Shown here: positions 1-5,689 of the stretch, one piece after another | How positions within the stretch are numbered: position 1 is the stretch's first letter | How the letters are laid out: each line of letters starts with the position of its first letter | Assembly: GCA_944332375.1 (NCBI GenBank) | Contig: CALVJU010000126.1 | Location: 1-5,821, forward strand | From: an uncultured Bacilli bacterium | GTDB taxonomy: Bacteria; Bacillota_I; Bacilli_A; RF39; UBA660 | DNA length: 5,821 bases | Direction of reading: 5' to 3' | Made by a program: the position numbers and the translations under genes | Notes under the pieces: generated by a model | Databases searched by the model: none | What the model was told of the DNA's origin: nothing | What the model saw: only the letters and a program-made list of their open reading frames with translations

Positions 1-682
1 CATCTTTCACGAGAAATGCCTTTCCATAAACGATGATAGAATCATCATCTTCAAATATATGAGAACCATCACACAAAGCATAAATAGGTCTTCTTTTTGA
101 TTCTTCTAGTAGATGTTTTCTTTGATACATTTGCATTTCATCAAAACCAGTTGTATCTAGAACAAAATGTGGTTCAATATTGAGATTACTTAATCCAAGT
201 CCCTCAAAATAAATAGGCTCAGACGCTTCTCCCTCTTCTGGACTATTATAAGTATATTCGGCCATATTGATAGACCCAGCACTTTGTCCGATGATGATAC
301 CATCAAAATTTTCCAATAATTCTTTTAAATGTAATTGTTGAAAGAACTCATTTTCTATATAAGTATCGCCACCACTTAAAAAGATTACATTCGATCTGTT
401 TATATATTCCTTTGCTTGATCTTTTGTTCTACCATCTAAAATCAAATATTCAGAAAAAGTGATACTTGACAACTGAAAACCCTTAAAAATCAAAGATGTA
501 TAACGATCTACTTTCTCCCTATCATCTGGACTTGCTGCAATAAATAAAATGACATCATTTTCATCAATACGTTGCTTTAGTTGAACCACAATTCCATTTG
601 TATTATCTATTTTGTTAGGTAATCTTTTCTCATTAACTTTATGATAATGTTTTGTATTACTCGTAAAAAATAATTGTTTCAT
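1..682 (-). CDS. Peptidase S51 / dipeptidase E-like protein (3' end beyond window)
   Basis: Translating the minus strand from the ATG at 682-680 gives 227 uninterrupted codons running off the left edge; the stop is not in the window. AGGAGGAG at 695-688 lies 5 bases before the ATG, so the start is firm. Visible motifs fit the class I glutamine-amidotransferase-like fold of family S51 (dipeptidase E, cyanophycinase): FLSGGDT at residues 101-107, the nucleophile elbow IGQSAG at 131-136 with Ser134 as nucleophile, and EPHF at 170-173 with His172 as the likely catalytic histidine. Family members hydrolyse short Asp-containing peptides or related isoaspartyl/cyanophycin substrates in the cytoplasm. 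The true substrate here cannot be read from sequence. PepE-like proteins are commonly about 210-240 residues, so probably only a few codons are missing. There is no signal peptide. The gene has its own strong promoter and lies downstream of a terminator, so it is probably monocistronic at its 5' side. Confidence 0.85.
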   Translation of the reverse strand, partial: MKQLFFTSNTKHYHKVNEKRLPNKIDNTNGIVVQLKQRIDENDVILFIAASPDDREKVDRYTSLIFKGFQLSSITFSEYLILDGRTKDQAKEYINRSNVIFLSGGDTYIENEFFQQLHLKELLENFDGIIIGQSAGSINMAEYTYNSPEEGEASEPIYFEGLGLSNLNIEPHFVLDTTGFDEMQMYQRKHLLEESKRRPIYALCDGSHIFEDDDSIIVYGKAFLVKD

Positions 683-733
683 TTCTTCTCCTCCTGCAAT
701 TATCAATCACATCCCATTTCCTAGTAAATTTCC

Positions 734-763
734 TCATCTTTTCATAACATGACTTTGTTCCAT
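734..763 (-). CDS. Possible 9-codon leader ORF upstream of the S51 peptidase gene
   Basis: Between the predicted transcription start (near 778) and the peptidase ATG there is a short ORF, MEQSHVMKR followed by TGA. It is preceded by AAGGGG at 773-768, 4 bases from its ATG. The position early in a roughly 95-nt leader would suit a translated leader peptide. It has no run of one amino acid of the kind seen in attenuators, and no terminator/antiterminator pair is evident after it. It may be chance. Confidence 0.2.
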   Translation of the reverse strand: MEQSHVMKR

Positions 764-784
764 TATTCCCCTTGTATACTTCCA

Positions 785-812
785 ATTATAACAACATTTC
801 TTACTTTGTCAA
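785..812 (-). promoter_or_regulatory. Strong sigma-A promoter for the S51 peptidase gene
   Basis: On the minus strand a perfect -35 TTGACA (812-807) and a perfect -10 TATAAT (790-785) are separated by 16 bases. The -10 carries the extended TG motif (TGTTATAAT, 793-785). Transcription should start near 778, leaving a leader of about 95 nt before the ATG at 682. This is the best consensus promoter in the window and suggests strong, perhaps constitutive, expression. Confidence 0.85.
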
Positions 813-843
813 TCTGCAAATTTTTCTCCTATCCTAATCTTAC

Positions 844-875
844 AAAAAAAGCCGTGAAATGAATCATAGCTTTTT
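844..875 (-). terminator. Intrinsic terminator of the merR / VirD4-like unit
   Basis: The minus strand reads AAAAAGCTATGA, a 6-base loop, then TCACGGCTTTTT followed by more T. This is a 12-position stem with one G-T pair and one mismatch. It begins 17 bases after the TAA stop at 895-893. The symmetric A and T tracts make it potentially bidirectional, but no plus-strand gene enters it. Confidence 0.8.
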
Positions 876-892
876 ATTTTAAACAGACAAAT

Positions 893-1921
893 TTATGAAC
901 GTGAGACCAATTGCTCTACAGAAAAATACGTTCCTTTGTGTTCCTTGGCTTTCGGGTACTCATGACAATTACCAAACTTCATGACGTTGTCTTTCTCAAC
1001 TACATCGACACTGTTGATACAATGTTCAAATTTGCCCATAATCAATTTGCCATATTTTTCCTCTAATTCTTCAGGATATCTTGTTGTTACAAACATGTTT
1101 ACTTTTTTCTGTAACATCTTTTCAAATGCTAATAAGGCAGGCATATCACAGAAATCATCTAAGAAGAAAGTAAATGGAACATGATGATCTAGTGAAACTT
1201 CTACTAATTGATCTATCAATATGTTTCCTAAGCAATTGACTTTCTCGTTTGCGATGAAAAAGATTGCGCATTTTTCTTTTAATTGATTGAGACAAATCTC
1301 ATTTCCAAGTAGATTTTGAAATAATTGTTCTCTGACACAGAAATCATTTAATTTCTGTCTTAATACAGAGATAATACTTGCTTTTGTTTCTGGTGGCGCA
1401 TAGACAGTTGCGCTTCCTGAGATATAAATAGGATCGAGTACATCTAATTGATCAAAATAAGTTTTTAATTGATCACTTTGACTGATCATGATTTGAATGC
1501 TTCCTAAATTTACTTCTGGTTCTTTTGCTTCTTTAAATAAAATCAAAGCAAGAGCTGTAAAATAATTAGAAGCTGTGTTTGACCAAAAAGGATCACTATT
1601 TACGTTATCTCCTTGGAAAAGTTCTAAAGCGATATTTTTGATCATCTCTGTTGCTTTATCTTTTTTTCCCTCTTGATAGTACTGATAAGGAGTCATAAGG
1701 GGATTAAAACTATGACTATGGTAAGCATCTTCTAAGTGAAATACATATGTTGTATAGTGATTATGATCTAGTTCTTCTTGAAATGTACGATAATACTCTT
1801 CTTTGTTATCTAAAATAAATAAATTTTCTCCGTTTTTGATTGCTTTTGATACTTCTGGAAACAGAATTCCTGTTGTTTTATAAGTGTTTAATTTTCCTAT
1901 GATTAAATTTGTATGGTTCAT
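893..1921 (-). CDS. Compact soluble VirD4/TraG-like ATPase (T4SS coupling protein core)
   Basis: This 342-residue protein aligns by motif order with VirD4/TraG coupling proteins, hexameric ATPases that feed DNA to type IV secretion channels. Seen: a Walker A-like GKLNTYKT (residues 9-16); ILDNKEEYY (36-44), matching the family's DPKGE(L/I)Y; FNPL (72-75); DPFW (110-113), opening the all-alpha region; ETKASIISVLRQKL (178-191); Walker B FTFFLDD (250-256); and VTTRYPEELEEKYG (278-291), where the family usually has an Ile-Gln-rich strand. Typical members have about 600 residues with N-terminal membrane helices. Here Walker A begins at residue 9 and there is no membrane segment. The second Walker A glycine is Tyr14, while Lys15 and Thr16 remain. 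I chose ATG 1921 because GGAGAGG (1937-1931) lies 9 bases upstream; the TTG at 1939 and ATG at 1930 overlap that site. The gene starts 5 bases after the merR-type stop, so the two are co-transcribed. No relaxase or other T4SS gene is visible. Membership in the family is fairly secure; the function is unknown. Confidence 0.8.
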   Translation of the reverse strand: MNHTNLIIGKLNTYKTTGILFPEVSKAIKNGENLFILDNKEEYYRTFQEELDHNHYTTYVFHLEDAYHSHSFNPLMTPYQYYQEGKKDKATEMIKNIALELFQGDNVNSDPFWSNTASNYFTALALILFKEAKEPEVNLGSIQIMISQSDQLKTYFDQLDVLDPIYISGSATVYAPPETKASIISVLRQKLNDFCVREQLFQNLLGNEICLNQLKEKCAIFFIANEKVNCLGNILIDQLVEVSLDHHVPFTFFLDDFCDMPALLAFEKMLQKKVNMFVTTRYPEELEEKYGKLIMGKFEHCINSVDVVEKDNVMKFGNCHEYPKAKEHKGTYFSVEQLVSRS

Positions 1922-1926
1922 ATATA

Positions 1927-2307
1927 TCATCCTCTCCAATTTAATTTTTTATAGACTACTGGTTCTATTTTTGTGATTTTGCCATTTTGGATACGACTTC
2001 TTAGATGATCTGTTTTTTTAATCGCATCTTGTTTTTGTTGGATTTCTGCTAGTAATTTTTCTTTTCTTTGTAAAAAGAGTTCTTCGCTGAAATGATTCCA
2101 ATGATCTCTGATTTCTTCTAGTGTGAAGCCAACTTCTTTTAATTCGTTGATCAATTGTAAGTCTTGGATTTGTTCTTCTTGATAATATCGATAGTTTGTA
2201 AATAAATCGACTTCACATGGTTTTAATAAATCAATCTGATCATAATATCTGAGTGTACCGATGGGTGTATTGGTGCGTTTTGAAAATTCCCCTATTTTAT
2301 ACAACAT
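1927..2307 (-). CDS. MerR-family transcriptional regulator, short form
   Basis: This 126-residue protein begins with the typical MerR winged-helix DNA-binding domain. YKIGEFSKRTNTPIGTLRYY (residues 3-22) is the helix-turn-helix, followed by the wing segment around NYRYY (residues 38-42) and the second helical pair to about residue 70. A dimerisation coiled coil follows at about 75-108. Only about 18 residues then remain (KITKIEPVVYKKLNWRG), so there is no ligand-binding domain of the GyrI type. The sole cysteine (Cys31) lies in the DNA-binding part, arguing against metal sensing. An in-frame TGA at 2316-2314 rules out a longer start. The AAGAAAGG site ends 11 bases before the ATG, a long spacing. 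A classic MerR promoter/operator at 2384-2414 implies autoregulation, together with the VirD4-like gene 5 bases downstream. The inducing signal cannot be inferred. Confidence 0.93.
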   Translation of the reverse strand: MLYKIGEFSKRTNTPIGTLRYYDQIDLLKPCEVDLFTNYRYYQEEQIQDLQLINELKEVGFTLEEIRDHWNHFSEELFLQRKEKLLAEIQQKQDAIKKTDHLRSRIQNGKITKIEPVVYKKLNWRG

Positions 2308-2383
2308 AACGATTCATACCTTTCTTGTTTTCATCATACTACAACCGATTAGAAAAAGCTATCTTTTTTCCTCCTCCATCTTT

Positions 2384-2414
2384 ACTTTAACACTCTAGCC
2401 AACTATAGAGTCAA
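2384..2414 (-). promoter_or_regulatory. MerR-type promoter with 19-bp spacer and operator dyad
   Basis: The minus strand has -35 TTGACT (2414-2409) and -10 TAAAGT (2389-2384) separated by 19 bases, longer than the usual 17. Within it is a dyad ACTCTA-N8-TAGAGT at 2392-2411 with perfect 6-base arms. MerR-family activators characteristically bind such dyads between over-spaced -35 and -10 elements and twist the DNA to align them. The promoter lies about 77 bases upstream of the merR-type ATG, so the simplest reading is autoregulation of the merR / VirD4-like unit. Confidence 0.82.
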
Positions 2415-2460
2415 TCTGTTTCATCGTACTATTGGAATGTTTCTGATGAAAAGAGAACCA

Positions 2461-2495
2461 AAATAAAAAAGGCATATTGATAAATCATGCCTTTT
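2461..2495 (-). terminator. Intrinsic terminator of the PopT gene, overlapping its stop codon
   Basis: The minus strand reads AAAAGGCAT (2495-2487), an 11-base loop region, then ATGCCTTTT (2475-2467), followed by TTATTTT. The arms are perfect over 9 base pairs. The first two stem bases lie inside the TAA stop codon (2496-2494), so the hairpin starts in the coding sequence. Confidence 0.88.
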
Positions 2496-3396
2496 ATGCG
2501 ATTTCTTGTTTTTGTTTCTTTTCAAGAATTCCTTTTACTTTTTCTAATCCTATAATAATTGCTCCACCTAAAAGAAAGCATAAGATACTAAATGTAGACC
2601 ATGATAATGGATCTGTTGTTGCACTTAATGTGGTAGGTCCCATAATGATCGCATAAATAGATCCAATCATTAATCCTAAAATACAATAAATAGATTGACT
2701 TCGATATTTTTTTAATGCGATTTTAATGAGACGGATTACTAATATAATTCCAAAGATGATTCCTAATCCAAAGATGAATAATGCTGGAAAGTAACTCCAA
2801 TTCATATGTAAGAATTCTTTAATTGCTGAAATAATTGGAATATAAAGTCCAAAGATCAACAAGAGTGTAGATCCAGAGATTCCTGGCAATACCATGGCAG
2901 AAATAGATACCATAGCTGCGACAAACAAATAAAGTGCAAGTCCTACATCAACATGAGAAATATCTACAACATGAGAATCACCTGAGATTGGGTTAAAATA
3001 AGTAATCAAAACAACTACTGCAATTCCAATAAGTGTAAAAATCAAATTGTAATATTTTCCTTTTAAAGAATCTTTTTCTTCTTTTGCAATCAATGGAATA
3101 GAAAATAAAATAAAGCCAATAAATACAGAACTCACTTGATAGATATGACTTTCAAATAAATTAGCAAGTACTAATACCGCAAGAATCATTCCAATGATCC
3201 ATCCAATTCCTAATTTAATAAGAAAGAACAATGCTTTTTTCTTCTTTTCCATATTACCAAAAGCTAAATCATCTAGAGAATTAATAAACTTATCATAAAA
3301 TCCTAGTATAAAAGCAATGGTACCACCAGATACTCCTGGGACACTATCAGCAAGTGCCATACAAAATCCTCGAAATCCATTAATCAAATAACTCAT
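2494..3396 (-). CDS. popT: DUF368 family polyprenyl-phosphate transporter (PopT)
   Basis: This 300-residue polytopic membrane protein shows the hallmarks of DUF368. ADSVPGVSGGTIAFILG (residues 16-32) near the N-terminus has a matching second copy, VLPGISGSTLLLIFGLY (169-185), giving two related halves, each with a PG-(I/V)-SG-(S/G)-T loop. Hydrophobic segments lie at about 57-80, 89-103, 116-134, 153-172, 174-190, 202-226, 235-252 and 266-284; the C-terminus is lysine-rich. DUF368 proteins (PopT) were shown to recycle undecaprenyl phosphate to the inner face of the cytoplasmic membrane for peptidoglycan and wall polymer synthesis, redundantly with DedA/UptA proteins. Length and motifs look complete and intact. 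The start at 3396 is preceded only by a weak purine-rich site (AAAGAGAG). The gene has its own promoter at 3427-3435, but no terminator separates it from the HAD gene upstream, so some read-through is possible. Confidence 0.9.
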   Translation of the reverse strand: MSYLINGFRGFCMALADSVPGVSGGTIAFILGFYDKFINSLDDLAFGNMEKKKKALFFLIKLGIGWIIGMILAVLVLANLFESHIYQVSSVFIGFILFSIPLIAKEEKDSLKGKYYNLIFTLIGIAVVVLITYFNPISGDSHVVDISHVDVGLALYLFVAAMVSISAMVLPGISGSTLLLIFGLYIPIISAIKEFLHMNWSYFPALFIFGLGIIFGIILVIRLIKIALKKYRSQSIYCILGLMIGSIYAIIMGPTTLSATTDPLSWSTFSILCFLLGGAIIIGLEKVKGILEKKQKQEIA

Positions 3397-3419
3397 AATT
3401 CACTCTCTTTCTAAATTAC

Positions 3420-3443
3420 CAATAATATTGTATCAAATTATTG
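3420..3443 (-). promoter_or_regulatory. PopT promoter: extended -10 inside an inverted repeat
   Basis: An extended -10 TGATACAAT lies at 3435-3427 on the minus strand, without a convincing -35. Transcription would start near 3420, about 24 nt before the ATG. The -10 hexamer sits within the 10-base spacer of a perfect inverted repeat, CAATAAT (3420-3426) and ATTATTG (3437-3443), which could be an operator. The repeat is AT-only apart from its ends, so chance is a real alternative. Confidence 0.55.
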
Positions 3444-3489
3444 ACATAAAGTCTATGACACTGTAAATCTATCTTCCTTATGATCCTAG

Positions 3490-3930
3490 TTAGGACTTCG
3501 TCTTTGTTTTTGATGTTAGTAAATGAATACATATTTCTAAATGCTCTTCATTGAGCCCAAAATATGGATCTATTTTGATAACATGTTCTTCTAAATCTTG
3601 ATACTCAATTACTTGATCATCTAAGATGATGAAGTTTAAGTTTGGAAATTCATTTGATTTTAAATATGTCATAATTTCTTCTTCTCTGTTAGATGGTAAA
3701 TGAGGTGTCATACCTATTACGCTCTCTTTGAGGTGATATTTCTCTAATTCAGAAAGTAATATTTTTCTACTAAATTCTAAGAGTCTCCAAGAAGAGATCA
3801 CTACTATTTTCGCATTTGTTTCATCAACAATTCTTTTCAAAACATTTAATGAGATCTTAGAAAATGGTCCTTCAGATAACTCCTTTGCGCTGTTTAGTAC
3901 TCTATCAACATCTAAAAAGATAATATTCAT
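3490..3930 (-). CDS. Small HAD-superfamily hydrolase-like protein (HAD_SAK_2-like)
   Basis: This 146-residue cytoplasmic protein has the motif series of small HAD proteins resembling the HAD domain found in 'Swiss Army Knife' RNA-repair proteins. Motif I is IIFLDVDRVLNS (residues 3-14) with the two aspartates Asp7 and Asp9. Motif II is VISSWR (44-49). A basic residue in NREEEI (81-86) may serve as motif III, and IILDD (101-105) is motif IV. Members are presumed phosphatases or phosphotransferases acting through an aspartyl-phosphate; the substrate here is unknown. The usual Gly after the second aspartate is Arg10, an odd substitution close to the active site. I chose the ATG at 3930 because GGGAGG (3946-3941) lies 10 bases upstream. 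The in-frame ATG at 3963 falls directly against the -10 box, so it would not be transcribed. The neighbour downstream is PopT; no terminator is evident between them. Superfamily assignment is good, the subfamily is tentative. Confidence 0.8.
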   Translation of the reverse strand: MNIIFLDVDRVLNSAKELSEGPFSKISLNVLKRIVDETNAKIVVISSWRLLEFSRKILLSELEKYHLKESVIGMTPHLPSNREEEIMTYLKSNEFPNLNFIILDDQVIEYQDLEEHVIKIDPYFGLNEEHLEICIHLLTSKTKTKS

Positions 3931-3963
3931 AACACTTTTTCCTCCCATATTGAAATTAAACAT

Positions 3964-3992
3964 ATTGTATCATGCAGGATGTTCTTTGTAAA
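3964..3992 (-). promoter_or_regulatory. Sigma-A promoter of the HAD gene
   Basis: The minus strand has -35 TTTACA (3992-3987), exactly 17 bases, then -10 TACAAT (3969-3964) with extended TGA before it. The predicted start near 3957 gives a leader of about 27 nt before the ATG at 3930 and places the ATG at 3963 outside the transcript. Confidence 0.8.
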
Positions 3993-4027
3993 TTCATGAG
4001 GTTTTATTTTATTACTTCAAATATATA

Positions 4028-4062
4028 AAAAGAAAATTTAGAACTTATCCAAATTTCCTTTT
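4028..4062 (-). terminator. Intrinsic terminator of the membrane-anchored protein gene
   Basis: On the minus strand AAAAGGAAATTTGGA pairs with TCTAAATTTTCTTTT around a TAAGT loop. That is 15 pairs including two G-T pairs, AT-rich, followed by TATATATTT. It begins 4 bases after the TAA stop at 4069-4067. The stem is weaker in GC than the others in this window. Confidence 0.7.
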
Positions 4063-4066
4063 CTCT

Positions 4067-5164
4067 TTATCTGATATAAAGCATTTTAGAGTATTGTTTA
4101 TTTTCTGCTTCTTCTAATTCTAAAGTATCTAAATTTAATTTTTGATAATAAGAGACACTTGTATTTTGTTCTGGATTTACTTGTGCTTGATACATGAGGT
4201 TTAATTCATTTCTAGAAACAAGGTTCATGAAATAGATTGGACCATCAAATTCATAGAGTTTTTGAATTTCGTTGTTTTTAAATTGATAAAGGGTATTTTG
4301 ATTGACATAAATATATCCATCTTCTACTGGAACGATATTGGTATTATCTAAGCTTGTTACTGCCGCACTTGTCTCATCACTGATTTTTGTTGTTGTTCCA
4401 TCTGAAATACGATATTCGTAGTATTCCCAAGTAGAATGGTCAGTCGCAACGTATTTTAAATAAACTAGATTTCCTTGATAAAGAAATTGTACGCTTACAT
4501 TATCATCAATCACTTGTTTTTCTCCTGTTTGTACATTAACAATTCCAATGGAAGGATCAGAAGAGCCAGAAAGTGATTCCATCCCTGGACTAGAATATCC
4601 CATTATCTCATCAGAAATTGTATACAGGCTTGCATTCACACCAATATCTAAAGTATGTGTTTCTACATTGTTTCCATTTTCCATATTATATAAATAAATG
4701 TTTCCGGTTGAGTTTGTATAATAGATTGTATTTCCTGCTACAGCAATGGATTTTGGAGCATTTTCACCTACTACCTCTCCTAGGATAGTAAACGGATAAT
4801 CGTCTTGTGTTAGATCGATATAACCCAATGTATTCCCACTACTTGCCTCATTAGAGTGATCTGGGCCTAAGTAAAGATATAATCGTTCTTGATAATAAGT
4901 ATAGGCAAATCCATCATAACGGGAAGGATCCATGAGAACTACTTCCTCTCCATTTCCTCTGATCGCACTAATTTCACCATTTTCATTTTCAGCAATCAAT
5001 ACAATCTCATTGTCATCGACCTCTGGTGTTTGTTCTACTTCTGTTGTTGGTTCTGGTTGTTCGGGACTCTGTTCTTTTTCTTGAAATAAGAAGATTCCCG
5101 CAAGAATACAAACTATGATAAGTAGAACAAGAATGATTACAATTTGTATTTTATGTTTTCTCAT
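4067..5164 (-). CDS. Membrane-anchored extracytoplasmic protein, probable beta-propeller-like fold
   Basis: This 365-residue protein has a short basic start (MRKHK), one hydrophobic helix at about residues 7-28, and a Pro/Glu/Thr-rich linker at 33-50. The roughly 310-residue domain after it is rich in aromatic beta-strand patterns: LYLYLG (95-100), TIYYTNSTGNIYLYN (147-160), LVYLKYV (233-239), and YIYVNQNTLYQF (284-295). Such spaced Tyr-rich blades with Asn/Gly turns resemble DUF5050-like or beta-propeller proteins, but I cannot name a family. The lone cysteine (Cys19) is mid-helix without a lipobox, so I favour an uncleaved signal anchor with the domain outside the cell. GAGAGGAG (5179-5172) lies 7 bases before the ATG. 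The gene has its own promoter and terminator, so it is monocistronic. A surface binding or sensing role is inference only; no catalytic motif is seen. Confidence 0.75.
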   Translation of the reverse strand: MRKHKIQIVIILVLLIIVCILAGIFLFQEKEQSPEQPEPTTEVEQTPEVDDNEIVLIAENENGEISAIRGNGEEVVLMDPSRYDGFAYTYYQERLYLYLGPDHSNEASSGNTLGYIDLTQDDYPFTILGEVVGENAPKSIAVAGNTIYYTNSTGNIYLYNMENGNNVETHTLDIGVNASLYTISDEIMGYSSPGMESLSGSSDPSIGIVNVQTGEKQVIDDNVSVQFLYQGNLVYLKYVATDHSTWEYYEYRISDGTTTKISDETSAAVTSLDNTNIVPVEDGYIYVNQNTLYQFKNNEIQKLYEFDGPIYFMNLVSRNELNLMYQAQVNPEQNTSVSYYQKLNLDTLELEEAENKQYSKMLYIR

Positions 5165-5187
5165 AAAGCAACTCCTCTCTTTCCTTC

Positions 5188-5196
5188 ATTGTATCA
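5188..5196 (-). promoter_or_regulatory. Extended -10 promoter of the membrane-anchored protein gene
   Basis: TGATACAAT (5196-5188) on the minus strand is an extended -10 element, the same 9-mer as before the HAD and PopT genes. The -35 region at 17 bases is only TATTTA. The start near 5181 leaves a very short leader in which the ribosome binding site is almost at the 5' end. Confidence 0.6.
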
Positions 5197-5261
5197 TAAA
5201 ACTTATTTTTTAAATAGATTTTCTTCAGAGCACAGTGACAAGTAAACGTCTTGCCAAATAA

Positions 5262-5297
5262 AAAAGTACATTCTCTTTCTGATGAGGATGTACTTTT
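5262..5297 (-). terminator. Intrinsic terminator of the small unknown gene
   Basis: The minus strand has perfect 10-base arms AAAAGTACAT (5297-5288) and ATGTACTTTT (5271-5262), extended internally by CTC/GAG after a mismatch, then TTATTT. It begins 8 bases after the TAA stop at 5308-5306. Confidence 0.9.
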
Positions 5298-5305
5298 CTC
5301 ATGGT

Positions 5306-5641
5306 TTATTTTCTTTTTTGTATTCCTTTTTGGATCTCTTGTAAGAAAAGATCTGTAAGATCATCTCCCTTGGAACGAGCAAGTAATTCCTCTTGACAAA
5401 GTTGGATGTAATCACTTAATTCCTCATTCACATCTAAGTAGATTCCCTCTTCTGGTGTTATAGAAATTCTCGCCTGATCTTCTTGAAAGAGATCTGATGC
5501 TTTGACATAATCTGTAATCATAATTTGATTGAGATCTACATAGTTTTGTCTACTGGATAAGTCAAAGATATTTCCATTTTCTAATCTTGTAAAAATGGCC
5601 AACTCTTTTTCTTTCTGAAGTAAAATCACATGGAGTAACAT
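5306..5641 (-). CDS. Small cytoplasmic protein of unknown function; 5' end uncertain
   Basis: I do not recognise this 111-residue protein. It starts MLLHVILLQKEKELAIF, contains a likely helical, acidic middle (about residues 70-100), and ends in a basic tail, GIQKRK. It has no signal peptide or clear membrane helix beyond the short hydrophobic start. The ATG at 5641 has only GGAG (5656-5653), 11 bases away. The same frame stays open for 36 further codons, back to a TAA at 5752-5750 inside the upstream terminator, and the extra sequence reads like protein (for example SFFHSLEQNGATPEM), but it has no ATG, GTG or TTG. So either the gene starts at 5641 with a weak site, or it is a 5'-truncated or frameshifted copy of a longer gene. 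A promoter candidate at 5690-5718 supports the short form. It is flanked by terminators on both sides, so it is a unit of its own. Confidence 0.6.
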   Translation of the reverse strand: MLLHVILLQKEKELAIFTRLENGNIFDLSSRQNYVDLNQIMITDYVKASDLFQEDQARISITPEEGIYLDVNEELSDYIQLCQEELLARSKGDDLTDLFLQEIQKGIQKRK

Positions 5642-5689
5642 CTCTGGGGTTGCTCCATTTTGTTCTAGAGAATGAAAAAAAGATTGGAC

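Noticed and set aside
981..1184. Plus-strand open frame of 67 codons
   Set aside because: It lies opposite the well-supported VirD4-like gene, has Ser/Thr/Phe-rich antisense-type composition and no ribosome binding site I could see.
1922..1939. Earlier starts (TTG 1939 or ATG 1930) for the VirD4-like gene
   Set aside because: Both overlap or abut the GGAGAGG ribosome binding site at 1937-1931, whose spacing fits only the ATG at 1921.
2314..2337. Upstream in-frame ATG pair before the merR-type gene (MMKTRKV then TGA)
   Set aside because: It has no ribosome binding site and is closed by TGA at 2316-2314, so it cannot extend the protein. Nothing supports a leader peptide.
3441..3469. Plus-strand promoter-like TTGACA-N17-TAAATC
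   Set aside because: No plus-strand gene follows, and the match falls between two minus-strand genes; probably chance in AT-rich DNA.
3484..3495. Hairpin TCCTA/TAGGA at the HAD gene stop codon
   Set aside because: The stem is only 4-5 pairs with a tiny loop and has no T tract, so it is not called as a terminator.
3931..3963. Longer form of the HAD protein starting at ATG 3963
   Set aside because: That ATG touches the -10 box (3969-3964) and precedes the expected transcription start. GGGAGG points to the ATG at 3930, right before the conserved motif.
4889..5089. Plus-strand open frame of 66 codons
   Set aside because: It is antisense to the membrane-anchored protein gene. Its hydrophobic composition is the complement of the acidic linker, so it is a shadow.
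5099..5146. Lipoprotein signal in the membrane-anchored protein
   Set aside because: The only cysteine (residue 19) is preceded by Ile-Ile-Val, not a lipobox with Gly/Ala/Ser before Cys, and it is buried mid-helix.
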